From Phellopilus nigrolimitatus (taxonomy: Eukaryota > Basidiomycota > Agaricomycetes > Hymenochaetales > Hymenochaetaceae), in assembly GCA_021029095.1 (NCBI GenBank), contig JAJOHG010000106.1, positions 30,889 to 94,888 of the forward strand: a stretch of 64,000 nt of DNA. Reading direction: 5' to 3'. The position numbers and the translations under genes are program-made. The notes beneath the pieces are model-generated. The model was not told the DNA's origin. It saw nothing but the letters and a program-made list of their open reading frames with translations, and made no database searches. Positions 53,300-64,000 of the stretch are shown piece after piece (the stretch's first letter is position 1; each line of letters starts with the position of its first letter).

Positions 53300-53538
53300 A
53301 ACGCTGACATTACGACGGACGTCGTAATGTTTGCAGAGTCAGATCAGATCGCTGATCAGCACGGCCCGAAGAGAGCGATTAATTTGACGACGCGCGTCGT
53401 CAAATCTTGCCGCTTTGGCCTTCATTTTGACTTCGTCTCGATGTCTTGACTTCTTGGATTCGCTTGTGTCCCTGTCTAACCGTAAGTGGTTTCTCTTTCT
53501 TCAAACCCTTAGTATACTAATCTGCAAACCGGTTGTAG
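53300..53538 (+). promoter_or_regulatory. Shared leader, copy 4 (KDM4-like side)
   Basis: More diverged copy of the plus-side leader: CAGCACGGCCCGAAGAGAGC, CTTCGTCTCGATG, CTTGACTTCTTGG, intron GTAAGTGG (53482) to GTTGTAG (53538), then ATG. I found no clear minus-side leader here; phosphoketolase sequence lies where it would be. Confidence 0.65.
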
Positions 53539-56250
53539 ATGAGTACGGTGCACCCTCTTGCGACGAAGGGCTTCCCCGTATTCAAGCCCTCCATGGCTAA
53601 GGTTTCCGACTTCGAAGGATATATGACACGCATCGAGTGTCGGGGCATGCATAGTGGCATCGTGAAGATCATCCCGCCAAAAGAATGGTCCGATGCACTG
53701 TCCTCAGTGTGTCCTCAACTCGCCGACGTACGCATCAAGTCTCCCATTGAGCAGCACTTCCTTGGACGCTCTGGATTATACCGTCAGCAGAACATCGAGA
53801 AGCGCAAAGCGATCAGCTCGCGGGAGTGGGCCAAATTATGCGCCAAGGATGAGTTCCGCGCGCGCCACCGACGAGGTCGGCTCAAGGCTGCAGGAGAGCA
53901 CGCGAACAGAAAGTTGAGGAGAAGCAAGCGCGGCGCAGGCGCTGAGAATATGGAGGTGGAAGTGGAAGTGGAGGAGGTTGTGGTGAGGGAAGAGGGGGAG
54001 GATGAACCGAGTCTTGTCGCTGAGCACAACCACTCGGAGGTTGTACCAGATGCAGATACGCCACTTCCTACTCCTAACGTAGACCCCGATGCTGACTTCG
54101 ACGAGTCTGAAGACTCCATGCCCGCTCCACGCAATCGACGCGTGCAGACGCGAGCTGACTGTGAGGCAGTTTTGTCGAAGCACGCCGAGCTCGACAAGGC
54201 ATTCCTTGAGACGTTCGACGCAGCCGGACACTGGCTCCCGCGCAACACTTCCGCTGTCGACTATACTCCCGCATTCTGTGCAACCCTTGAACAACGATAC
54301 TGGCGCAATTGTGGACTGGGGAAGCCACCATGGTATGGCGCCGACACAGCTTGTTCACTATTCACCGAGGAGACGACCGCGTGGAACGTTGGAGGTCTCC
54401 CATCGACGCTGTCTCGTCTTCTACCTGTCAGCGCGAACGGACTTCCTGGCATCAATACGCCATATCTGTACTTCGGGATGTGGCACGCGACGTTCGCCTG
54501 GCACGTCGAGGATATGGATTTATTCTCGATCAATCACATTCACTTCGGTGCGCCCAAGTTCTGGAATACAATCCCGAAGGCCCGCTCCGCACAACTCGAA
54601 AACACCCTCCGAAGTTTCTTTCCGCGAGACGTCGCGCAGTGCCGTCAGTTTCTGTGACACAAGTCCTTCCTGGGGAGTCTGACTCTCCTTGCGCAGTCGT
54701 CATGTAAATCTAAGAAGCTCGTCCAACACGCGGGCGAGTTTGTCATTACCTTTCCTCTCGGATACCACGCTGGTTTTAACCTTGGTTTAAACTGTGCTGC
54801 GAGCGACAACTTCGCCTTGGATAGCTTATTAGATATTGGCCGACAGGCGAAGGTGTGCGACTGTATCGGGGAACAGGTGCGTGATAAATATGCTAATGAT
54901 ATTCTTATCTTGACCGAGGCTCAGTGTACGCATCGACGTGGACACACGTCTGCGCGAACGCGAGGAAGAAGCGTCGAGACCGCCGTCAAAGCCCCGTTTG
55001 AGAAAACCGAAGTGCGAGGCCGACGCGAAACCTAAGTCATCACGGAAGCGCAAGCACGACGGTGCAGGCCCATCCAAAGCAAAGAAGATCAAGATCAAAG
55101 CCGGATCCCCGGCTAATGGCGAGGATCCGTCTGCCATCAGGCAGAAGATCACGCTCAAGGTGTCGAAGGATCTTGGCTCGTTCCCTTGCTGCCTCTGTCG
55201 AGAGACTTAATTGGCCTACTCCACATGCATGATCCGCCTAGCGCGCGGGCGAACTGTCAGAACTGCCAACCGAAGGATATGAATGGGCACGAAGCATGGC
55301 GTGCGCGCGAGAGCTGCTCGATGACCGTCCCGGAGACGTGAGTTAACAGGATCGCAGCGCAGGAACAGGGCAAAATAGGACAGGCAGTGGAAAGGATGGA
55401 TGAGGTGGTGTTCAGCGTGGACGCAATTGTGAAGGACCTCTGGGCTCTGGTAAGCCCCTCGCTATCTCCGTCCTCCGCGGTTTGCGCCATTCACTAACTT
55501 CTACATTCATGACTTGACTGGTCTGGAAATGCATGGTTTTCCAGAAGACCCGCGCAGAGTCGCATGGCGCGCCGATCCAGTGCACGAAGGGCAAGTGTTA
55601 GAAGGCGTTCTACGTCTCATGCGCTCGCGACGGCGGTGTCGAGGCGCGCATACACTTCTCTGAGGTTCGCACCGTTAAGAAAGAGGTCGTCCTTAACGAA
55701 TTGCCAACCTCGTCAGGTTCTGTAGAATCTGCCGCAACCCGTAGATATGGCTTGCCGGACGGCATCGACATGCGGGCTTCTACTGGTTAAGGCTTCAACG
55801 TGGCGACTGTAGACCCGTCATTGCTTACTACTCCTGCTCCGACTGTTAAGGTCGCACCGCCTGAACCGTTCGTCGACGCCTCTCCTATTCAACTAGAGAC
55901 AGTGTTCGAGCCGAATGTCATCAAGACGATTAAGAAGATCGAATACGAACTTCTTTGCACCCAGCATAATCCTGTACAGTATCTCTCTTACTTTTCCTGT
56001 CCCTGTATGCTGAATATAATATGTTTAGGCCCTCGCTGCGACGAAGTGTGCGAACAAACCCGACCGGGTACGTATCGACCTGCTCGCGCTGCCATCAATG
56101 TCGCCGTCAAGCTGCGAGTCAGCGAGGGTGTATTTGAGGTCTCCCTCGTCGCTGTCACTGCGGAGCGCAGCACTGTCGAGGTCATATGGGACGACGGGAT
56201 TAACCACGAGTTCAAGTGGAGCAGCTTTGACTCGAGGGCCAGACAGTAGG
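53539..56250 (+). pseudogene. KDM4/Rph1-type histone demethylase pseudogene (JmjN, JmjC, PHD)
   Basis: JmjN at residues about 13-55 (FPVFKPSMAKVSDFEGYM, GMHSGIVKIIPPKEW) with IEQHFLGRSGLYRQQNIEKR. JmjC has GMWHATFAWHVEDMDLFSIN (HVE, the iron-binding HxE) and HFGAPKFWNTIP. TGA at 54655 replaces the Arg in a QFLRHKSF-type motif. The frame continues with LVQHAGEFVITFPLGYHAGF (distal His) and AKVCDCIGEQ, an intron, a Lys-rich linker, FPCCLCRET-stop (PHD start), VDAIVKDLWAL, GAPIQCTKGKC-stop and AFYVSCARDGG. At least four stops. The family removes methyl groups from H3K9/K36. It is placed behind leader copy 4. Confidence 0.9.
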
Positions 56251-56329
56251 CCAGAAGCGACCATTGCTGCCCCGCCGTACACACGTAAGTGATCAATTGA
56301 TATCGACTGGTCCCAGTGGTTCTCCATCT

Positions 56330-56950
56330 TACCAAAACATAAAATGATTGCACACGACAAATGTCCAGATGCAGATTCCCATGTACGAAACCCAGACGCC
56401 GGACGTCCAGGCAGCGCGCAAGCCTTCTTTCTCTTCCGGGCCCAGCGGAGCTATATCACAGCCTGCTCAGACGTATGCGCCGTACGTTGCATACAGCAGC
56501 GGCCAAGTACCCATACGGCACAGGAACATATTCGTACTATTCCAACCCGCCCGCTCAGCCTGGTGCCAGCAATTCCACTGTTCCTTACATCCCATACTGC
56601 CACTTGAACGATGCCGTTCAGTGGACAGCCGCCTTATGCATACTATGGGTATCCGGCCGCCGCGAGCCCATCTCCAGGAGCTTATGTTCCTCCGGGAGCC
56701 CCTCTGGCTCCTGCAGTGCAGGACATTGCGCTGACTTACTCAATGTTCAGCGTGTCGGATGCGAAGCTGCGCTCGTCACCGTTCTCACAGGCATTCCAAC
56801 AACCACTCACCTCCTCTGTTGCTCCTCTGTTGCGTCTCTCACTCCAGTTTCCATTATATGCTACAGAAGCTTCCTGTTTTTGTCTCTCCCACTGTCCACT
56901 GCTTGTACTCAGAGGAGGGAATAAATATGAGGGGAAAAAAAGTAATTAAA
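56330..56950 (+). pseudogene. Pro/Tyr-rich C-terminal remnant, frames mixed
   Basis: Protein-like text switches between frames: MYETQTPDVQAARKPSFSSG, SQPAQTYAPYVAYSSGQVP, GTGTYSYYSNPPAQPGASNS, QPPYAYYGYPAAASPSPGAY and VPPGAPLAPAVQDIAL. It is probably the disordered tail of the KDM4-type gene or of a neighbour, with two or three frameshifts. An A-rich stretch at 56930-56975 separates it from the satellite. Confidence 0.45.
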
Positions 56951-56981
56951 AAAAAAAGTAAAAAAAAAAATGAATCAATGA

Positions 56982-59900
56982 ACACAAGTTCAAATTGAAA
57001 TTTGCAGACAGGTAATGAAATTCCGTGTCAGAGACAAACAGACGTAGAAGGTTTGGTTGTGTTCCGATGTGTTTGAAACTTGGTGAGAACATGAACCAGG
57101 ATACACCGAACATGTTGAAGCTGTTTTGGGGGCTTTTAAGAAACTCCCCCAGACTCAATTCGACGAAACACAGATTACGAGTGCAGACGAAATACGAAAA
57201 GCGGAAAGCAAGATCACGTTCCCAAAAAGGCAGCCATAAACAAGCCGTTTTCAGATTCGGATTCAGCTCAGAATCAGAGTTTTGATCCAGAACCGACCCG
57301 CCCAAAAGAAACGAATCCAGTTTTGTTCCCCCGATATCCGGACTGTAGTGGCGACCGAGTCAGAAACGTAGACGTACGATGTAATCAGACGTTGTTCATA
57401 ATCGGAATGATCGAATCAACACAGTATCACCGGCATCAACTCACCCGACACAAGTTCAAATTGAAATTTGCAGACAGGTAATGAAATTCCGTGTCAGAGA
57501 CAAACAGACGTAGAAGGTTTGGTTGTGTTCCGATGTGTTTGAAACTTGGTGAGAACATGAACCAGGATACACCGAACATGTTGAAGCTGTTTTGGGGGCT
57601 TTTAAGAAACTCCCCCAGACTCAATTCGACGAAACACAGATTACGAGTGCAGACGAAATACGAAAAGCGGAAAGCAAGATCACGTTCCCAAAAAGGCAGC
57701 CATAAACAAGCCGTTTTCAGATTCGGATTCAGCTCAGAATCAGAGTTTTGATCCAGAACCGACCCGCCCAAAAGAAACGAATCCAGTTTTGTTCCCCCGA
57801 TATCCGGACTGTAGTGGCGACCGAGTCAGAAACGTAGACGTACGATGTAATCAGACGTTGTTCATAATCGGAATGATCGAATCAACACAGTATCACCGGC
57901 ATCAACTCACCCGACACAAGTTCAAATTGAAATTTGCAGACAGGTAATGAAATTCCGTGTCAGAGACAAACAGACGTAGAAGGTTTGGTTGTGTTCCGAT
58001 GTGTTTGAAACTTGGTGAGAACATGAACCAGGATACACCGAACATGTTGAAGCTGTTTTGGGGGCTTTTAAGAAACTCCCCCAGACTCAATTCGACGAAA
58101 CACAGATTACGAGTGCAGACGAAATACGAAAAGCGGAAAGCAAGATCACGTTCCCAAAAAGGCAGCCATAAACAAGCCGTTTTCAGATTCGGATTCAGCT
58201 CAGAATCAGAGTTTTGATCCAGAACCGACCCGCCCAAAAGAAACGAATCCAGTTTTGTTCCCCCGATATCCGGACTGTAGTGGCGACCGAGTCAGAAACG
58301 TAGACGTACGATGTAATCAGACGTTGTTCATAATCGGAATGATCGAATCAACACAGTATCACCGGCATCAACTCACCCGACACAAGTTCAAATTGAAATT
58401 TGCAGACAGGTAATGAAATTCCGTGTCAGAGACAAACAGACGTAGAAGGTTTGGTTGTGTTCCGATGTGTTTGAAACTTGGTGAGAACATGAACCAGGAT
58501 ACACCGAACATGTTGAAGCTGTTTTGGGGGCTTTTAAGAAACTCCCCCAGACTCAATTCGACGAAACACAGATTACGAGTGCAGACGAAATACGAAAAGC
58601 GGAAAGCAAGATCACGTTCCCAAAAAGGCAGCCATAAACAAGCCGTTTTCAGATTCGGATTCAGCTCAGAATCAGAGTTTTGATCCAGAACCGACCCGCC
58701 CAAAAGAAACGAATCCAGTTTTGTTCCCCCGATATCCGGACTGTAGTGGCGACCGAGTCAGAAACGTAGACGTACGATGTAATCAGACGTTGTTCATAAT
58801 CGGAATGATCGAATCAACACAGTATCACCGGCATCAACTCACCCGACACAAGTTCAAATTGAAATTTGCAGACAGGTAATGAAATTCCGTGTCAGAGACA
58901 AACAGACGTAGAAGGTTTGGTTGTGTTCCGATGTGTTTGAAACTTGGTGAGAACATGAACCAGGATACACCGAACATGTTGAAGCTGTTTTGGGGGCTTT
59001 TAAGAAACTCCCCCAGACTCAATTCGACGAAACACAGATTACGAGTGCAGACGAAATACGAAAAGCGGAAAGCAAGATCACGTTCCCAAAAAGGCAGCCA
59101 TAAACAAGCCGTTTTCAGATTCGGATTCAGCTCAGAATCAGAGTTTTGATCCAGAACCGACCCGCCCAAAAGAAACGAATCCAGTTTTGTTCCCCCGATA
59201 TCCGGACTGTAGTGGCGACCGAGTCAGAAACGTAGACGTACGATGTAATCAGACGTTGTTCATAATCGGAATGATCGAATCAACACAGTATCACCGGCAT
59301 CAACTCACCCGACACAAGTTCAAATTGAAATTTGCAGACAGGTAATGAAATTCCGTGTCAGAGACAAACAGACGTAGAAGGTTTGGTTGTGTTCCGATGT
59401 GTTTGAAACTTGGTGAGAACATGAACCAGGATACACCGAACATGTTGAAGCTGTTTTGGGGGCTTTTAAGAAACTCCCCCAGACTCAATTCGACGAAACA
59501 CAGATTACGAGTGCAGACGAAATACGAAAAGCGGAAAGCAAGATCACGTTCCCAAAAAGGCAGCCATAAACAAGCCGTTTTCAGATTCGGATTCAGCTCA
59601 GAATCAGAGTTTTGATCCAGAACCGACCCGCCCAAAAGAAACGAATCCAGTTTTGTTCCCCCGATATCCGGACTGTAGTGGCGACCGAGTCAGAAACGTA
59701 GACGTACGATGTAATCAGACGTTGTTCATAATCGGAATGATCGAATCAACACAGTATCACCGGCATCAACTCACCCGACACAAGTTCAAATTGAAATTTG
59801 CAGACAGGTAATGAAATTCCGTGTCAGAGACAAACAGACGTAGAAGGTTTGGTTGTGTTCCGATGTGTTTGAAACTTGGTGAGAACATGAACCAGGATAC

Positions 59901-62900
59901 ACCGAACATGTTGAAGCTGTTTTGGGGGCTTTTAAGAAACTCCCCCAGACTCAATTCGACGAAACACAGATTACGAGTGCAGACGAAATACGAAAAGCGG
60001 AAAGCAAGATCACGTTCCCAAAAAGGCAGCCATAAACAAGCCGTTTTCAGATTCGGATTCAGCTCAGAATCAGAGTTTTGATCCAGAACCGACCCGCCCA
60101 AAAGAAACGAATCCAGTTTTGTTCCCCCGATATCCGGACTGTAGTGGCGACCGAGTCAGAAACGTAGACGTACGATGTAATCAGACGTTGTTCATAATCG
60201 GAATGATCGAATCAACACAGTATCACCGGCATCAACTCACCCGACACAAGTTCAAATTGAAATTTGCAGACAGGTAATGAAATTCCGTGTCAGAGACAAA
60301 CAGACGTAGAAGGTTTGGTTGTGTTCCGATGTGTTTGAAACTTGGTGAGAACATGAACCAGGATACACCGAACATGTTGAAGCTGTTTTGGGGGCTTTTA
60401 AGAAACTCCCCCAGACTCAATTCGACGAAACACAGATTACGAGTGCAGACGAAATACGAAAAGCGGAAAGCAAGATCACGTTCCCAAAAAGGCAGCCATA
60501 AACAAGCCGTTTTCAGATTCGGATTCAGCTCAGAATCAGAGTTTTGATCCAGAACCGACCCGCCCAAAAGAAACGAATCCAGTTTTGTTCCCCCGATATC
60601 CGGACTGTAGTGGCGACCGAGTCAGAAACGTAGACGTACGATGTAATCAGACGTTGTTCATAATCGGAATGATCGAATCAACACAGTATCACCGGCATCA
60701 ACTCACCCGACACAAGTTCAAATTGAAATTTGCAGACAGGTAATGAAATTCCGTGTCAGAGACAAACAGACGTAGAAGGTTTGGTTGTGTTCCGATGTGT
60801 TTGAAACTTGGTGAGAACATGAACCAGGATACACCGAACATGTTGAAGCTGTTTTGGGGGCTTTTAAGAAACTCCCCCAGACTCAATTCGACGAAACACA
60901 GATTACGAGTGCAGACGAAATACGAAAAGCGGAAAGCAAGATCACGTTCCCAAAAAGGCAGCCATAAACAAGCCGTTTTCAGATTCGGATTCAGCTCAGA
61001 ATCAGAGTTTTGATCCAGAACCGACCCGCCCAAAAGAAACGAATCCAGTTTTGTTCCCCCGATATCCGGACTGTAGTGGCGACCGAGTCAGAAACGTAGA
61101 CGTACGATGTAATCAGACGTTGTTCATAATCGGAATGATCGAATCAACACAGTATCACCGGCATCAACTCACCCGACACAAGTTCAAATTGAAATTTGCA
61201 GACAGGTAATGAAATTCCGTGTCAGAGACAAACAGACGTAGAAGGTTTGGTTGTGTTCCGATGTGTTTGAAACTTGGTGAGAACATGAACCAGGATACAC
61301 CGAACATGTTGAAGCTGTTTTGGGGGCTTTTAAGAAACTCCCCCAGACTCAATTCGACGAAACACAGATTACGAGTGCAGACGAAATACGAAAAGCGGAA
61401 AGCAAGATCACGTTCCCAAAAAGGCAGCCATAAACAAGCCGTTTTCAGATTCGGATTCAGCTCAGAATCAGAGTTTTGATCCAGAACCGACCCGCCCAAA
61501 AGAAACGAATCCAGTTTTGTTCCCCCGATATCCGGACTGTAGTGGCGACCGAGTCAGAAACGTAGACGTACGATGTAATCAGACGTTGTTCATAATCGGA
61601 ATGATCGAATCAACACAGTATCACCGGCATCAACTCACCCGACACAAGTTCAAATTGAAATTTGCAGACAGGTAATGAAATTCCGTGTCAGAGACAAACA
61701 GACGTAGAAGGTTTGGTTGTGTTCCGATGTGTTTGAAACTTGGTGAGAACATGAACCAGGATACACCGAACATGTTGAAGCTGTTTTGGGGGCTTTTAAG
61801 AAACTCCCCCAGACTCAATTCGACGAAACACAGATTACGAGTGCAGACGAAATACGAAAAGCGGAAAGCAAGATCACGTTCCCAAAAAGGCAGCCATAAA
61901 CAAGCCGTTTTCAGATTCGGATTCAGCTCAGAATCAGAGTTTTGATCCAGAACCGACCCGCCCAAAAGAAACGAATCCAGTTTTGTTCCCCCGATATCCG
62001 GACTGTAGTGGCGACCGAGTCAGAAACGTAGACGTACGATGTAATCAGACGTTGTTCATAATCGGAATGATCGAATCAACACAGTATCACCGGCATCAAC
62101 TCACCCGACACAAGTTCAAATTGAAATTTGCAGACAGGTAATGAAATTCCGTGTCAGAGACAAACAGACGTAGAAGGTTTGGTTGTGTTCCGATGTGTTT
62201 GAAACTTGGTGAGAACATGAACCAGGATACACCGAACATGTTGAAGCTGTTTTGGGGGCTTTTAAGAAACTCCCCCAGACTCAATTCGACGAAACACAGA
62301 TTACGAGTGCAGACGAAATACGAAAAGCGGAAAGCAAGATCACGTTCCCAAAAAGGCAGCCATAAACAAGCCGTTTTCAGATTCGGATTCAGCTCAGAAT
62401 CAGAGTTTTGATCCAGAACCGACCCGCCCAAAAGAAACGAATCCAGTTTTGTTCCCCCGATATCCGGACTGTAGTGGCGACCGAGTCAGAAACGTAGACG
62501 TACGATGTAATCAGACGTTGTTCATAATCGGAATGATCGAATCAACACAGTATCACCGGCATCAACTCACCCGACACAAGTTCAAATTGAAATTTGCAGA
62601 CAGGTAATGAAATTCCGTGTCAGAGACAAACAGACGTAGAAGGTTTGGTTGTGTTCCGATGTGTTTGAAACTTGGTGAGAACATGAACCAGGATACACCG
62701 AACATGTTGAAGCTGTTTTGGGGGCTTTTAAGAAACTCCCCCAGACTCAATTCGACGAAACACAGATTACGAGTGCAGACGAAATACGAAAAGCGGAAAG
62801 CAAGATCACGTTCCCAAAAAGGCAGCCATAAACAAGCCGTTTTCAGATTCGGATTCAGCTCAGAATCAGAGTTTTGATCCAGAACCGACCCGCCCAAAAG

Positions 62901-64000
62901 AAACGAATCCAGTTTTGTTCCCCCGATATCCGGACTGTAGTGGCGACCGAGTCAGAAACGTAGACGTACGATGTAATCAGACGTTGTTCATAATCGGAAT
63001 GATCGAATCAACACAGTATCACCGGCATCAACTCACCCGACACAAGTTCAAATTGAAATTTGCAGACAGGTAATGAAATTCCGTGTCAGAGACAAACAGA
63101 CGTAGAAGGTTTGGTTGTGTTCCGATGTGTTTGAAACTTGGTGAGAACATGAACCAGGATACACCGAACATGTTGAAGCTGTTTTGGGGGCTTTTAAGAA
63201 ACTCCCCCAGACTCAATTCGACGAAACACAGATTACGAGTGCAGACGAAATACGAAAAGCGGAAAGCAAGATCACGTTCCCAAAAAGGCAGCCATAAACA
63301 AGCCGTTTTCAGATTCGGATTCAGCTCAGAATCAGAGTTTTGATCCAGAACCGACCCGCCCAAAAGAAACGAATCCAGTTTTGTTCCCCCGATATCCGGA
63401 CTGTAGTGGCGACCGAGTCAGAAACGTAGACGTACGATGTAATCAGACGTTGTTCATAATCGGAATGATCGAATCAACACAGTATCACCGGCATCAACTC
63501 ACCCGACACAAGTTCAAATTGAAATTTGCAGACAGGTAATGAAATTCCGTGTCAGAGACAAACAGACGTAGAAGGTTTGGTTGTGTTCCGATGTGTTTGA
63601 AACTTGGTGAGAACATGAACCAGGATACACCGAACATGTTGAAGCTGTTTTGGGGGCTTTTAAGAAACTCCCCCAGACTCAATTCGACGAAACACAGATT
63701 ACGAGTGCAGACGAAATACGAAAAGCGGAAAGCAAGATCACGTTCCCAAAAAGGCAGCCATAAACAAGCCGTTTTCAGATTCGGATTCAGCTCAGAATCA
63801 GAGTTTTGATCCAGAACCGACCCGCCCAAAAGAAACGAATCCAGTTTTGTTCCCCCGATATCCGGACTGTAGTGGCGACCGAGTCAGAAACGTAGACGTA
63901 CGATGTAATCAGACGTTGTTCATAATCGGAATGATCGAATCAACACAGTATCACCGGCATCAACTCACCCGACACAAGTTCAAATTGAAATTTGCAGACA
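56982..64000. repeat. 466-bp satellite array, about 15 copies, continues past the window
   Basis: The monomer recurs at exactly 466 bp: identical 86-codon frames begin at 57025, 57491, 57957 and so on to 63549, with identical 111-codon frames on minus. All copies appear identical and without indels. The array starts at CACAAGTTC (56983) after an A-rich tract and is cut by the window end. Frames on both strands are overlapping by-products; no family is recognised, so the array is treated as non-coding. Sequence identity across 7 kb implies very recent amplification, homogenisation, or copy-number smoothing by the assembler. Confidence 0.93.

Noticed and set aside
57025..63829. Repeated 86- and 111-codon frames in the satellite as genes
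   Set aside because: They overlap on opposite strands, have no family motifs and exist only because the monomer is repeated; uniformity is not evidence of coding.

Overview
This looks like a repeat-rich accessory region of a basidiomycete genome, most likely an Agaricomycete. The evidence is an intact KDZ-type transposase with its cysteine-cluster domain, a Ty3/gypsy element with a CMWC-type zinc knuckle, introns of about 48-60 bp with GTRAGT donors, and pseudogenes of fungal housekeeping genes (RPL4, RPS0, actin, RTF1, KIN1, NAA25, iPGM, phosphoketolase, a KDM4-type demethylase). No bacterial-style operons occur. Most open frames in the window are shadows or decayed copies.

Layout. 1-803: the end of a TACGG-rich hAT-like element. 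1075-5135: an element with 398-bp inverted arms that carries minus-strand RPL4 and RPS0 fragments. 5867-8820: a divergent pair, an unknown minus-strand ORF and an intact spliced Zn2Cys6-like gene on plus. 9176-23333: one minus-strand Ty3/gypsy element split into three pieces by two insertions. The first is a 3.57-kb fold-back element (11538-15110, 1.61-kb mirror arms). The second is a 5.24-kb terminal-inverted-repeat element (15335-20572), which itself hosts a relative of the 1075-5135 element carrying actin fragments. About 23347-35385: a stretch with weakly matching inverted ends that holds the intact KDZ gene (24800-28893), a viroplasmin-like gene with one frameshift, and an intact 818-codon gene of unknown function.

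35539-56950 is a pseudogene landscape. A GATA-like factor is split by a 2.46-kb hAT-like element (perfect 8-bp target duplication) that carries most of a spliced RTF1 gene. After that, four copies of the same leader (5' exon plus intron, and at three of them a divergent minus-strand leader) stand in front of different decayed genes: KIN1 fused to iPGM, an unidentified arm-repeat-like gene, KIN1 fused to phosphoketolase, and a KDM4-type gene. A NAA25 pseudogene runs leftward from the second leader and contains a second hAT-like insertion. From 56982 to the window end lies a satellite of 466-bp monomers, about 15 copies.

The main theme is capture and reshuffling of host genes. At least three unrelated element types carry host exons with introns still present, so capture happened at the DNA level. 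Genes that look able to work are the KDZ transposase, the 818-codon gene and the Zn2Cys6-like gene. The Ty3 element is broken, but its coding pieces are well preserved, including a canonical -1 frameshift heptamer.
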